Translations under genes and position numbers: made by a program | In this document: positions 9,880-18,316 of the stretch, in pieces | How the letters are laid out: the number at the start of each line of letters is the position of its first letter | How positions within the stretch are numbered: the stretch's first letter is position 1 | From: Sphingomonadales bacterium Ga0077559 | GTDB taxonomy: Bacteria; Pseudomonadota; Alphaproteobacteria; Sphingomonadales; Sphingomonadaceae | DNA: 53,038 nucleotides | Reading direction: 5' to 3' | Assembly (NCBI GenBank): GCA_001464315.1 | Contig: LNFK01000010.1 | Span: 1 to 53,038, forward strand | The notes under the pieces: model-generated | What the model saw: the letters and a program-made list of their open reading frames with translations, nothing else | What the model was told of the DNA's origin: nothing | Database searches by the model: none

Positions 9880-9896
9880 TGCCTAAAATTTAGGCA
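9880..9896. promoter_or_regulatory. 17-bp palindrome between dusB and ispDF
   Basis: A perfect inverted repeat, TGCCTAAA-A-TTTAGGCA, begins 11 bases upstream of the dusB start in the divergent dusB/ispDF intergenic region. A small hairpin (CAAGC-TTTCG-GCTTG, 9906-9920) follows it. Position and symmetry suggest a repressor or activator binding site acting on the dusB-ntr operon; the binding protein is unknown. Symmetry is seen directly; function is inferred. Confidence 0.4.
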
Positions 9897-9951
9897 GGCC
9901 GTTACAAGCTTTCGGCTTGGCGGGCAAGGGCGCTGTCGCTAGAGCGCCTGC

Positions 9952-11103
9952 ATGGCATCCCGTCCGCGTATCATGGCACTTATAGTAGCCGCCGGCTCCG
10001 GCAGTCGTGCGGGGAACGAGGTTCCCAAGCAATTTCGTTTTGTGCGCGGGGTACCGATGATCCGCCACAGCTATTCGGCGTTTGCCGCGCATCCCGACAT
10101 TGCGGGTGTGTATCTGGCAATAGGTGCAGGGCAGGAAGCGAAAACGACAGCGGCACTAGCAGACCTGCCCACGCCGCATATGGTCGATGGCGGAGCAACA
10201 CGGCGCGAAAGTGTCTACAACGGCCTGAAAGCTATCGCGGCAAGCAGCGGCGCCGACTTTGTGCTTATCCACGATGCCGCCCGCCCATTTTTATCGGCGC
10301 ATATAATAGATGGATTGATTGATGCCTTATTGTCGGCGCCCGGCGCCGTCCCAGCTTTGCCGATAGTTGACAGTCTGGCGCGCGGCGATGGAACCCTGTC
10401 CGAAACAATCGAACGCGAAAATTTGTGGCGGATACAAACGCCGCAAGCCTTTCACTTTGACGCGATTTATCACGCGCATCGAAACTGGTCCGGAGAAGAG
10501 CCAACCGATGATGCCCGAATGTTGATGGCGGAGGGACAAGAAGTTCGCATCATCCCGGGCGATGAAGCACTCGCCAAATTTACATTCGCAAGCGACTTTG
10601 CAGGATCAGATATGACACCGACTTTCCGCAGTGGCACCGGCTTTGATGTTCACCGTCTTGTTCCGGACGAAGAATTATGGCTGTGCGGAATCCGAATTCC
10701 CCATGAAATGGGCCTGTCCGGTCACAGCGATGCCGATGTCGCGATGCACGCGCTTACCGACGCAATACTGGGCGCTATGGCGCTGGGGGATATCGGTGAT
10801 CACTTCCCTCCTTCTGATGCGCAGTGGCGCGGCGCCTCATCTGACCGATTTCTCGGCCATGCGATCAAGCTTGCGCGAGAGAGAGGCTACGAACTAGGTA
10901 ATGCAGATATCACGATTATTTGCGAGGCTCCGAAAATTGGGCCACACAAAGATAATATGCGAGCTCGCCTAGCGGAAATATTGGCTGTTGATGTGTCGCA
11001 AATATCGGTAAAGGCGACGACGACCGAAGCGCTCGGCTTTACCGGACGCGGCGAAGGAATTGCTGCGCAGGCCGTTGCTACTTTTGAGAAAATCTCCCGA
11101 TGA
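9952..11103 (+). CDS. ispDF: Bifunctional IspD/IspF of the MEP isoprenoid pathway
   Basis: This fused enzyme makes CDP-ME from MEP (IspD part) and cyclises CDP-ME2P to MEcPP (IspF part). The 383-residue product has an IspD domain (about 7-220) with the nucleotide-binding ALIVAAGSGSR and a LIHDAARPF motif. The IspF domain (about 226-383) has GTGFDVHRL and GHSDADVAMHALTDAILGA, which supply the metal-binding Asp/His residues. Such fusions are common in alphaproteobacteria. The start at 9952 is preferred; an internal ATG at 9973 sits just before the VAAG loop and is less likely. The stop overlaps the next start as ATGA. Confidence 0.96.
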   Translation: MASRPRIMALIVAAGSGSRAGNEVPKQFRFVRGVPMIRHSYSAFAAHPDIAGVYLAIGAGQEAKTTAALADLPTPHMVDGGATRRESVYNGLKAIAASSGADFVLIHDAARPFLSAHIIDGLIDALLSAPGAVPALPIVDSLARGDGTLSETIERENLWRIQTPQAFHFDAIYHAHRNWSGEEPTDDARMLMAEGQEVRIIPGDEALAKFTFASDFAGSDMTPTFRSGTGFDVHRLVPDEELWLCGIRIPHEMGLSGHSDADVAMHALTDAILGAMALGDIGDHFPPSDAQWRGASSDRFLGHAIKLARERGYELGNADITIICEAPKIGPHKDNMRARLAEILAVDVSQISVKATTTEALGFTGRGEGIAAQAVATFEKISR

Positions 11104-11612
11104 AATCTATTCTACCCGCAAAAATTGCCAGACTAGCCGAACGCGTCGTTGCCGAAAATACGGCGGCAGGCCGAACCATAGCCATCGCGGAGAGTTGCAC
11201 CGGAGGACTCGTTTCGGCGGCAATCACTGAAGTTCCGGGCAGCAGCGCTGTTCTGGGGTCGGGCTATGTGACCTATAGCAACGACGCCAAAATGAAGATG
11301 TTGGGCGTCAACGAAGATATTATCGATACCTTTGGTGCGGTGTCGGTCGCTGTGGCTTGGGCAATGGCAGAAGGTGCGCTGAAAAAAAGCGGCGCAGATG
11401 TTGCTGTGGCCATTAGCGGTGTTGCCGGACCGGGCGGTGGATCCGAGCAGAAGCCTGTGGGAACCGTCGTTTTTGCGGTTGCCGAGAAGGGTAAAAATAG
11501 TGGCGAAATGATCGGCGATCGCAAGGAATTCGGATCGGACAAAAGCCGCGCTGATATCCGGATGATTGCAACGCTTTACGCGCTGGAGCTATTGCTCCCT
11601 CCCACCCCGTAA
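11100..11612 (+). CDS. pncC: Nicotinamide-nucleotide amidase (CinA C-terminal domain)
   Basis: PncC deamidates NMN to NaMN in pyridine-nucleotide salvage. The 170-residue protein consists only of the CinA C-terminal domain: AIAESCTGGLVSAAITEVPGSS (catalytic Ser/Thr region near 29-33), then GYVTYSNDAK and SGVAGPGGGSEQKPVGTV. The N-terminal molybdopterin-binding-like domain of full CinA is absent, as in stand-alone PncC/YgaD proteins. It overlaps ispDF by four bases and the convergent SRPBCC gene by about 37 bases at its 3' end. Confidence 0.92.
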   Translation: MKSILPAKIARLAERVVAENTAAGRTIAIAESCTGGLVSAAITEVPGSSAVLGSGYVTYSNDAKMKMLGVNEDIIDTFGAVSVAVAWAMAEGALKKSGADVAVAISGVAGPGGGSEQKPVGTVVFAVAEKGKNSGEMIGDRKEFGSDKSRADIRMIATLYALELLLPPTP

Positions 11613-12034
11613 AGGTCATCGGCGCGTTCGATGAATGCGTTGGTCATTTTGCGAAGCGCGGAATCAAAAAATTGCCCGGCTAAAGCCTCGAACACCCGGT
11701 TGCGAAACGAAAAGTCTACGGTAAAGTCGACAATCGAGCCTCCGCTGGCAATATCTTCAAATTTCCAGATATTATGCAAATGCTTCATCGGCCCGTCGAG
11801 GTAATCGACGATGATCGAAGATGTCGGCGTTTTGACTACCCGGCTGCTGAATGTTTCGCGCAATGATTTGAACCCGACGACCATATCGGCGAGCATTTCT
11901 GTTTCATCATCCTTGCGGATCCGGATCGCGCTCACCCATGGCAAAAACTCGGGATAGCGCGCGACATCAGCGACCAGACTATACATCTGTGACGCACTGT
12001 GCGGCAGGCTTCGACGTTCGTGATGATGCGGCAT
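11576..12034 (-). CDS. COQ10/RatA-type SRPBCC lipid-binding protein
   Basis: A 152-residue START-like (SRPBCC) protein with the family N-terminus: Y.LVADVARYPEFLPWV at about 18-35, then VGFKSLRETFSSRV and WKFEDIASGGSIVDFTVDFSF. Relatives are yeast Coq10, which binds ubiquinone, and E. coli RatA; in alphaproteobacteria it usually lies beside lipA, as here. A role in respiratory quinone function fits best; the ribosome-association role reported for RatA is less likely. Its last ~37 bases overlap the convergent pncC gene. Confidence 0.88.
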   Translation of the reverse strand: MPHHHERRSLPHSASQMYSLVADVARYPEFLPWVSAIRIRKDDETEMLADMVVGFKSLRETFSSRVVKTPTSSIIVDYLDGPMKHLHNIWKFEDIASGGSIVDFTVDFSFRNRVFEALAGQFFDSALRKMTNAFIERADDLYGVGGSNSSSA

Positions 12035-12056
12035 ACCCCTGCCCTATTCTGCCGAC

Positions 12057-12983
12057 CTAACTGGCCTTCGCCAGCTTGGCCGAACGGGCGTCGCGCATCT
12101 TGGCGAAATCATCGCCGGCGTGATAGCTCGAGCGCGTCAGCGGGCTTGAGGCAACCAGCAAAAAGCCTTTAGCACGGGCAATTGCCGCGAAAGCATCGAA
12201 AGCCTGCGGCGTAACAAAATCCATCACCTTCGTATGCTTTGGCGTTGGCTGCAAATACTGGCCCATTGTCAGGAAATCGATGTCGGCGCTGCGCATATCG
12301 TCCATAACCTGATGCACCTCCATCCGCTCTTCACCAAGGCCGAGCATTACCCCAGATTTGGTGAAAATCGACGGATCATGCCGCTTCACGGTTTCAAGCA
12401 ATCGCAGCGAGGCATAATAGCGGGCGCCGGGGCGAATGGTCGGGTATAGCCTTGGCACCGTTTCCAGATTGTGATTATAGACGTCGGGACGCGCGCTCAC
12501 TATTGCCTCGACCGCCGCTTCGGCCTTGTTGCGGAAATCGGGTGTCAGTATTTCGATGGTCGTGTTTGGTGTATTGCGCCGTAGCGCTTCGATAACCTTC
12601 ACGAATTGGCTGGCACCGCCGTCGGGCAGATCGTCACGATCCACAGATGTAATAACGATATGCTCGAGGCCCATTTTGGCGGCGGCAATTGCGACATGCT
12701 CGGGCTCAAGCGCATCGACCGCTTTGGGCATACCGGTCTTAACGTTGCAAAATGCACAGGCACGCGTGCAAACGTCGCCCAAGATCATCACCGTCGCGTG
12801 CTTTTTCGTCCAGCATTCGCCGATATTAGGGCAAGCTGCTTCTTCGCATACGGTATTAAGGTTTAGATCGCGCATCAGCTTGCGCGTTTCGTTAAAGCCA
12901 GCTCCACCGGGTGCCTTCACGCGAATCCAGTCGGGCTTGCGTTCCCGCGGCGCGCGGTCGGGCGGAGTCATCGGTGCGTTCAT
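12057..12983 (-). CDS. lipA: Lipoyl synthase LipA
   Basis: LipA is a radical-SAM enzyme that inserts two sulfurs into octanoyl-lipoyl domains. Both iron-sulfur motifs are present: the auxiliary [12 protein letters not shown] (CX4CX5C) and the radical-[11 protein letters not shown] (CX3CX2C). [14 protein letters not shown] and the C-terminal [11 protein letters not shown] (essential Arg-Ser region) are also intact. I chose the ATG at 12983 (308 residues, beginning MNAPMTPPD); the frame stays open upstream to 13055 but that extension is not typical. It lies just after the COQ10-like gene and is divergent from sbtA across about 84 bp. Confidence 0.95.
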   Translation of the reverse strand: MNAPMTPPDRAPRERKPDWIRVKAPGGAGFNETRKLMRDLNLNTVCEEAACPNIGECWTKKHATVMILGDVCTRACAFCNVKTGMPKAVDALEPEHVAIAAAKMGLEHIVITSVDRDDLPDGGASQFVKVIEALRRNTPNTTIEILTPDFRNKAEAAVEAIVSARPDVYNHNLETVPRLYPTIRPGARYYASLRLLETVKRHDPSIFTKSGVMLGLGEERMEVHQVMDDMRSADIDFLTMGQYLQPTPKHTKVMDFVTPQAFDAFAAIARAKGFLLVASSPLTRSSYHAGDDFAKMRDARSAKLAKAS

Positions 12984-13067
12984 GCAGCCCCGATAGCGGC
13001 GCGCTCCGCTCTTGCCAACTGCAACTTGCCTGCTATCGACTTGCGCAATATGCAAGGGAGCGGTGCA

Positions 13068-14021
13068 ATGATACTGGATACACTCACATCGCCGGTTATC
13101 TTGTTCTTCGTTTTGGGATTTCTCGCGGCGCTTCTGAAGTCCGATCTCAGTATTCCTGAAGCTTTTGCCAAAGCGATGTCGATCTATTTGATGGCAGCAA
13201 TAGGGCTTAAGGGTGGTGTCGCGGTTGCGTCCAGTGGTGTGACTTCTGACTTGATAGTTGCGGCAATAGCAGGGCTGGCGCTCAGCTTTCTTTTACCCGT
13301 GATCGCATTTGCATTACTTCGCCAATTTGGCGGATTATCAAAAATCGATGCTGGCGCTGTCGCAGCGCATTATGGCTCGGTCAGCGTTGTTACCTTTGTC
13401 ACAGCCACAGAAATATTGACCGGTCGCGGGCTTGGCCCGGCTGGTTATATGGTTGCTGTGCTGGCCTTGATGGAAACGCCTGCGATCATTAGCGGATTGA
13501 TGCTGGCAAAGCGCGGCGAGAAGCAGACGAACGCAAATGCTGGTACGCCTTGGCATGAGGTTTTGACCAATGCTTCGGTTATCCTGCTTGTCGGCAGCTT
13601 TGCCATCGGGGTCATCGCAGGCGCGGACGGATTTGCGCCGGTGAAGCCGTTGTTCGACACTGGCTTTCGCGGCGTATTGTGCCTGTTCCTGCTCGACATG
13701 GGCCTGATTGCCGCGCGGCGTCTGGTTCAATCGCGAAAGGTCACCTGGCGTTTGGTCGCGCTTGCTATAACCATCCCGATTTTGAACGGCGTTATCGGCA
13801 CCGTCACCGGAACGTTTATCGGCCTTGATATTGCGTCGGCTGCTGCGCTCGGCATATTGGCGGCAAGCGCATCTTATATTGCCGTTCCTGCTGCCATGCG
13901 GTTGGCGCTACCCGAGGCTGATCCCGGAATTTATCTGAGCATGTCGCTCGGCATTACTTTCCCGTTCAACATCATTTTCGGTATTTCCATTTTCGCCGCG
14001 CTCGCACAGATGTTAGGATAG
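13068..14021 (+). CDS. sbtA: SbtA-type sodium-dependent bicarbonate transporter
   Basis: SbtA is an inner-membrane Na+/HCO3- symporter. The product (317 residues from the ATG at 13068) is almost entirely hydrophobic, with about ten predicted membrane segments in two inverted halves. It includes [10 protein letters not shown] after the second helix and [18 protein letters not shown] in the middle, both typical of the SbtA (DUF897) family. The start is supported by AAGGGAGCGG five or so bases upstream; an in-frame ATG at 13026 is an extension lacking such a site. PII-like and carbonic-anhydrase genes follow immediately, which strongly supports a role in inorganic-carbon uptake. Confidence 0.9.
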   Translation: MILDTLTSPVILFFVLGFLAALLKSDLSIPEAFAKAMSIYLMAAIGLKGGVAVASSGVTSDLIVAAIAGLALSFLLPVIAFALLRQFGGLSKIDAGAVAAHYGSVSVVTFVTATEILTGRGLGPAGYMVAVLALMETPAIISGLMLAKRGEKQTNANAGTPWHEVLTNASVILLVGSFAIGVIAGADGFAPVKPLFDTGFRGVLCLFLLDMGLIAARRLVQSRKVTWRLVALAITIPILNGVIGTVTGTFIGLDIASAAALGILAASASYIAVPAAMRLALPEADPGIYLSMSLGITFPFNIIFGISIFAALAQMLG

Positions 14022-14024
14022 ATC

Positions 14025-14336
14025 ATGATCCAGACCGTTATGCGCAAACGTATCGAAATTCTCGTCGATACTCCCCTGGCCCCCCGCATCGTCGCCCAAT
14101 TGAAGGCAGTCGACATTTCGGGATGGAGTCTGATTCATGTGGACTCGGGCGGCGGCCGTTCGGGCGAATGGCAACATGATGACGTTACCGGAGCTTCGGC
14201 AAAAACCATTTTACTTGTCATCGCATCCGAAGCAAAGACCGAAAAATTGGTCGAAGCGCTCGCGCCGGTACTCGATAGCTATCGGCTCCTCCTGACAATC
14301 AGCGACGTCCAAGTTGTCCGCGGAGAAAGATTTTAA
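14025..14336 (+). CDS. PII-like regulatory protein next to SbtA (SbtB-like)
   Basis: A 103-residue protein with the PII ferredoxin-like fold pattern: KRIEILVDTPLAPRIVAQLKAV, GWSLIHVDSGGGRSGEW (T-loop region), then KTILLVIASEAKTEKLVEAL and VQVVRGERF. The T-loop is short and lacks the Tyr uridylylation site of GlnB/GlnK. It starts three bases after the sbtA stop and overlaps the next gene by one base. In cyanobacteria SbtB binds adenyl nucleotides and blocks SbtA; the same job here is inference from operon position and fold. Confidence 0.8.
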   Translation: MIQTVMRKRIEILVDTPLAPRIVAQLKAVDISGWSLIHVDSGGGRSGEWQHDDVTGASAKTILLVIASEAKTEKLVEALAPVLDSYRLLLTISDVQVVRGERF

Positions 14337-14959
14337 TGCCAGAATTTACTGCATTGGTCGAAGGTTATCATCGGTTTCGCTCAGAATCATATTTGGAACA
14401 GAAAACACGTTATGACGAACTGGCCAGCGACGGCCAGGCACCTCCGATCATGGTTATATCCTGCTGCGACAGCCGCGTTGACCCGGCTACCGTGTTCGAT
14501 ACCGTACCCGGCCAGGTTTTCGCATTGCGTAATGTCGCCAACCTCGTGCCACCATATGAACTCGGCGGCGGTTTGCATGGTGTTTCCGCTGCGATCGAAT
14601 TCGGCGTACTTGGTTTGGAAGTCCGCCATATCGTCGTGCTCGGCCATGCGCAGTGCGGCGGTATCAAGGCATCTTTGTCGGGCAGCGATCTCGGAGTGAC
14701 TGGTCCGAGCTTCGTCGACAAATGGATGGGGTTGATTAGCGAGGCGCGAGACCATGTCCTTGCGACGGGCACCGATGATCCACAACATGAACTCGAGCTT
14801 GAAACTGTGAAGGTAAGCATCGCCAATTTGCGGAGCTTTCCGTTCATAGCCGAACGAGAAAAGGCTGGTGTGCTGAAACTCCACGGTGCCTATTTCGGGA
14901 TTGCTGAAGGCCGTCTCCATGTCTTGAATGAGGAAGCTGGCGTTTTCGAACCGCAATGA
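14336..14959 (+). CDS. Beta-class carbonic anhydrase
   Basis: Interconverts CO2 and bicarbonate in the cytosol. The 207-residue product carries all zinc-site residues of beta carbonic anhydrases: CCDSRVDP (Cys ligand plus Asp-Arg dyad) near 42-49 and VLGHAQCGG (His and Cys ligands) near 100-108. LRNVANLVPP is the conserved active-site loop. It is a single-domain enzyme of normal size with no signal peptide. It overlaps both neighbours by one to four bases, so transporter, regulator and carbonic anhydrase are likely made from one transcript. Confidence 0.94.
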   Translation: MPEFTALVEGYHRFRSESYLEQKTRYDELASDGQAPPIMVISCCDSRVDPATVFDTVPGQVFALRNVANLVPPYELGGGLHGVSAAIEFGVLGLEVRHIVVLGHAQCGGIKASLSGSDLGVTGPSFVDKWMGLISEARDHVLATGTDDPQHELELETVKVSIANLRSFPFIAEREKAGVLKLHGAYFGIAEGRLHVLNEEAGVFEPQ

Positions 14960-15585
14960 TCAGCCAAAATATCAACCCCGATTTTTACAACGATCTCGAC
15001 CTAAGCTTTACCAAAGCCTGGGATATGATCGAGCCCGGGGCGTCCAAAAGGTCGTCGCCCGCGCATACGCCTGTTGTGGGCACTGTGAACGATCACGGTG
15101 AGCCGCAATTGCGGGTGATGGTGCTTCGTGCGGCTGATCGCAATACGCGCCGTTTGCGGTTTCATACGGATATACGGTCAACAAAAATTCAGGAAGTCGA
15201 AAAGCTTAGTTCGGCATCGGTGTTGATGTACGATCCGGACATGAAATTGCAGCTTCGCCTTTCAGGCTGCCTATCGGTGGCGATTGAAGGCGATGACGTC
15301 AACGACGCTTGGCAGACCTCAACGACCTTTGCACGCCGATGCTACATGGCCGAAAACGCGCCCGGCTCGCTATCGGTCGAGGCAACATCGGGATTGCCCC
15401 TTTGGATTGAAGGGAAGCAACCTGATGAAGACCAACTGGGTGACGCGCGCGCCAACTTTGCGCTTTTGTGGTTTGAAGCCCGCTCGCTTGAATTACTCTA
15501 TCTAGCCAATGTCGGCCACCGCCGGGCTAAATGGGATTGGGACGATGCGGCTGCGATATGGTCAGGGCGTTGGCTTGTCCCCTGA
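14956..15585 (+). CDS. Pyridoxamine 5'-phosphate oxidase-like flavin protein
   Basis: A 209-residue split-barrel flavin-binding protein of the PNPOx-like group: PVVGTVNDHGEPQLRVMVLRAA, LRFHTDIRSTK, LMYDPDMKLQLRLSG and a C-terminal LLYLANVGHRRAKWDWDD. The last part resembles the family's R.KW/W..DG end, but true PdxH signatures are incomplete, so the substrate is unknown. It overlaps the carbonic-anhydrase gene as ATGA and so probably belongs to the bicarbonate operon. Its 3' end overlaps the convergent M14-like gene by 24 bases. Confidence 0.8.
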   Translation: MISQNINPDFYNDLDLSFTKAWDMIEPGASKRSSPAHTPVVGTVNDHGEPQLRVMVLRAADRNTRRLRFHTDIRSTKIQEVEKLSSASVLMYDPDMKLQLRLSGCLSVAIEGDDVNDAWQTSTTFARRCYMAENAPGSLSVEATSGLPLWIEGKQPDEDQLGDARANFALLWFEARSLELLYLANVGHRRAKWDWDDAAAIWSGRWLVP

Positions 15586-16515
15586 AGCCACACAGTTCTT
15601 CAAATAGGCCGCAACCATAATCTGGTGACGTGCCGCCGCGATTGCCAGATCTGCTTCGCTCCGGCTTTCCGCATTGAAATAGGCAATGTCGGGGCGATTG
15701 AGCGCGAGATAGTTCGACATTGAACCATCACTTTTCAAAACCCGTTCATGCCAAAAGTGGATGCCATCATTGGCTATCGCCTGCCCACATTTTGACTTTG
15801 TATCGTCAGGTTTGCCTTCTCGCGCCAAAAAGGCGGTGAGACCCAGCGTATCGGCATTCGCCATTTCCGCAGCGGGATTTACCGCGAAGGTGCCGCCATG
15901 TCGGGGATTAATCTCGCCGCGTTTAAAGGCGGCGATGTCATATATCGTGATTTCACCGCGACCGCCGTTGCCATCGCCCGAAAAACCCGGCGAGTTCGTA
16001 TGCAAGGCAATGACTGGCTGACTAGCTGCAGCGTGACTTAAAAACGCCGATGTAAAAAAGGGCGTTTTCGCGTCAAAGTTACGGTTCGGATCGCACGATG
16101 TGGTCGTTCCGCTGCGAACGCCGCAAATGCCGTTACCCGATTGACGTCGCGCGCTGCCCGGCCCGGAATTGACAGCAATTCCAACCCCGCCATGCGCCTT
16201 TACCGCTGCAATCATGGCATCGAACGCCGCGTTTTCGTCGTCATGCGGAACAATCCACAGCGGACCTTTCGGGCGTTCATTACTAACAAAACGGACCAGA
16301 TGCCAGTCGAAGCCATTTTCGCTAAAACGATACTCGCTGACATTTATACCATCGAAGAATTTAGGCTTTTCGATGTTCCGACGCACATCATCGTCGATAT
16401 CTTGCAATGCTTCGACCGGCATTTCTTTCCAAGGCGTTGGCTTTGTTGCTTGCACAGACCAAGCAAAAAACAAAGCCGCCAAACTAGCGCCAATAAACGA
16501 AATGCGTTGCTTCAT
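15562..16515 (-). CDS. Exported M14-like zinc peptidase family protein, function unknown
   Basis: The 317-residue product begins with a signal peptide (hydrophobic residues 5-20, likely cleavage after VQA). It carries an M14-carboxypeptidase-like metal pattern: HDDE (HxxE) near 91-94, DPNRNF near 147-152 and ALHTNSPG (third zinc His) near 175. An Asn-Ala-Glu-Ser stretch near the C-terminus might supply the catalytic Glu. It is therefore probably a periplasmic zinc peptidase or amidase, but I do not recognise a named family. It lies 7 bases downstream of ettA on the same strand. Cysteines near 135 and 143 could form a disulfide. Confidence 0.65.
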   Translation of the reverse strand: MKQRISFIGASLAALFFAWSVQATKPTPWKEMPVEALQDIDDDVRRNIEKPKFFDGINVSEYRFSENGFDWHLVRFVSNERPKGPLWIVPHDDENAAFDAMIAAVKAHGGVGIAVNSGPGSARRQSGNGICGVRSGTTTSCDPNRNFDAKTPFFTSAFLSHAAASQPVIALHTNSPGFSGDGNGGRGEITIYDIAAFKRGEINPRHGGTFAVNPAAEMANADTLGLTAFLAREGKPDDTKSKCGQAIANDGIHFWHERVLKSDGSMSNYLALNRPDIAYFNAESRSEADLAIAAARHQIMVAAYLKNCVASGDKPTP

Positions 16516-16522
16516 CTCCGCA

Positions 16523-18202
16523 TCAACGCGTCATCTTCTTATATGTTGCACGGTGCGGACGGGTTGCCTCATCACCCAAACGGGCAATCTTGTCTTCCTC
16601 ATAGGATTCGAAATTGCCCTCAAACCATTCGACATGGCTGTCGCCTTCGAACGCAAGAATATGCGTGGCGAGACGATCGAGGAAGAAGCGATCATGGCTG
16701 ATGACCACAGCGCATCCGGCAAAACTCTCCAGCGCCTCTTCAAGCGCCGACAATGTTTCGACGTCAAGATCGTTAGTCGGTTCGTCGAGCAGCAAGACGT
16801 TGCCGCCCTCTTTGAGCATCTTCGCCATATGTACGCGATTGCGTTCACCGCCGGATAATTGCCCGACCTTTTTCTGCTGGTCGGTACCCTTGAAATTGAA
16901 CGCGCCGACATAGGCGCGAGTCGGGGTTTCATGCTTGCCGAGCTTCATGAAATCGGCACCGCCTGAGATTTCCTCCCAGACATTTTTGTTAGGGTCCAAA
17001 TCATCGCGGCTCTGGTCAACGAAGCCCAGTTTTACCGTTTCGCCGATATCGACTTCACCCGAATCGGCTGTTTCCTGACCGGTAATCAGCTTGAACAAGG
17101 TAGATTTACCCGCACCGTTCGGGCCAATGACGCCGACAATGCCGCCTGGAGGGATCGAGAAGGACAGGTTCTCGAACAGAAGCTTGTCGCCATAGGCTTT
17201 CGAGACATTCTTGACCTCGATCACCTTGCTACCCAGCCGTTCGGGCGTCTGAATGACGATCTGTGCCTTGCCGGGCGTACGGTTTTCCTGAGCTTCGACC
17301 AACTGGTCGAAAGACTTAATACGCGCCTTCGATTTGGTTTGCCGCGCTTTGGGCGATTGCCTGATCCATTCAAGCTCGTCTTTGATCGCCTTTTGACGCC
17401 CGGAGTCCTCGCGTGACTCCTGCTCGAGCCGCTTGCCCTTCTTTTCCAGATAGGTCGAATAGTTGCCCTCATAGACAAAATAGCGACCGCGATCGAGTTC
17501 GAGGATCCAGCTCACCACATTGTCGAGGAAGTAGCGGTCATGGGTAACGAGAATGACGTTTCCCTTATAGTCGACCAGATGCTTTTCAAGCCATGCGACG
17601 CTTTCGGCATCCAAGTGGTTTGTAGGCTCGTCGAGCAGCAGAATGTCAGGCTTTTCAAGCAACAGCCGCGTAAGCGCAATCCGGCGCTTTTCGCCGCCCG
17701 AGAGATTGACCACGCTGGCATCGGCAGGCGGACAGCGAAGTGCGTCCATTGCCAGTTCAAGCTGGCTATCGAGGCTCCAGCCATCCACCGCGTCGATCTT
17801 TTCCTGCAATGTACCCATTTCTTCCATGAGCGCGTCGAAATCTGCGTCTTCGGGCGGATCGCCCATGATCATCGAGATTTCATTGAAACGGTCGACAAGG
17901 TCGGCGACTGGACGCACACCGTCCATGACATTTTCCCGCACTGTTTTGGTGGGGTCGAGCTCAGGCTCCTGCGCCAGATAGCCGACGCTGATATGCTCGC
18001 CCGGCCATGCTTCACCGGTAAATTCGGTGTCCATCCCCGCCATGATCTTCATCAACGTCGATTTACCCGTGCCGTTCGGACCAACAATGCCGATCTTGGC
18101 ATCAGGGTAGAATTGCAGGTTGATGTTGCTCAGCACCGGTTTGTTTGCGCCGGGGAAGGTCTTGGTCATTCCCTTCATCACGTAGCTATATTGGGCGGCC
18201 AT
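16523..18202 (-). CDS. ettA: ABC-F protein EttA, energy-dependent translational throttle
   Basis: EttA is a soluble ABC-F ATPase that binds the ribosomal E site and gates the first elongation steps according to ATP/ADP. The 559 residues hold two ABC cassettes: Walker A GPNGTGKST with signature LSGGEKRR, and GPNGAGKST with LSGGERNR. Both Walker B motifs (LLLDEPTNHLDA and LLLDEPTNDLDV) are intact. A long charged linker (about 240-320) includes the KARQTKSKARIK stretch. The N-terminus (QYSYVMKGMTKTFPG) is the standard EttA start. No membrane segments are present. Confidence 0.95.
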   Translation of the reverse strand: MAAQYSYVMKGMTKTFPGANKPVLSNINLQFYPDAKIGIVGPNGTGKSTLMKIMAGMDTEFTGEAWPGEHISVGYLAQEPELDPTKTVRENVMDGVRPVADLVDRFNEISMIMGDPPEDADFDALMEEMGTLQEKIDAVDGWSLDSQLELAMDALRCPPADASVVNLSGGEKRRIALTRLLLEKPDILLLDEPTNHLDAESVAWLEKHLVDYKGNVILVTHDRYFLDNVVSWILELDRGRYFVYEGNYSTYLEKKGKRLEQESREDSGRQKAIKDELEWIRQSPKARQTKSKARIKSFDQLVEAQENRTPGKAQIVIQTPERLGSKVIEVKNVSKAYGDKLLFENLSFSIPPGGIVGVIGPNGAGKSTLFKLITGQETADSGEVDIGETVKLGFVDQSRDDLDPNKNVWEEISGGADFMKLGKHETPTRAYVGAFNFKGTDQQKKVGQLSGGERNRVHMAKMLKEGGNVLLLDEPTNDLDVETLSALEEALESFAGCAVVISHDRFFLDRLATHILAFEGDSHVEWFEGNFESYEEDKIARLGDEATRPHRATYKKMTR

Positions 18203-18316
18203 GCGTCGGTTTCTCTTCTAAAAACGGGGATTGGGATTTGTCGCTTCCCTAGCGGCGGCGCCTTCCGCTCGCAAGCGGGATTGTCAGGGGCGGTGCTCGC
18301 CGATAGGGTAACCGGC

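Noticed and set aside
17540-18316. Long upstream extension of the M28 peptidase frame
   Set aside because: It is antisense to ettA; the signal peptide at 18317 marks the real start.
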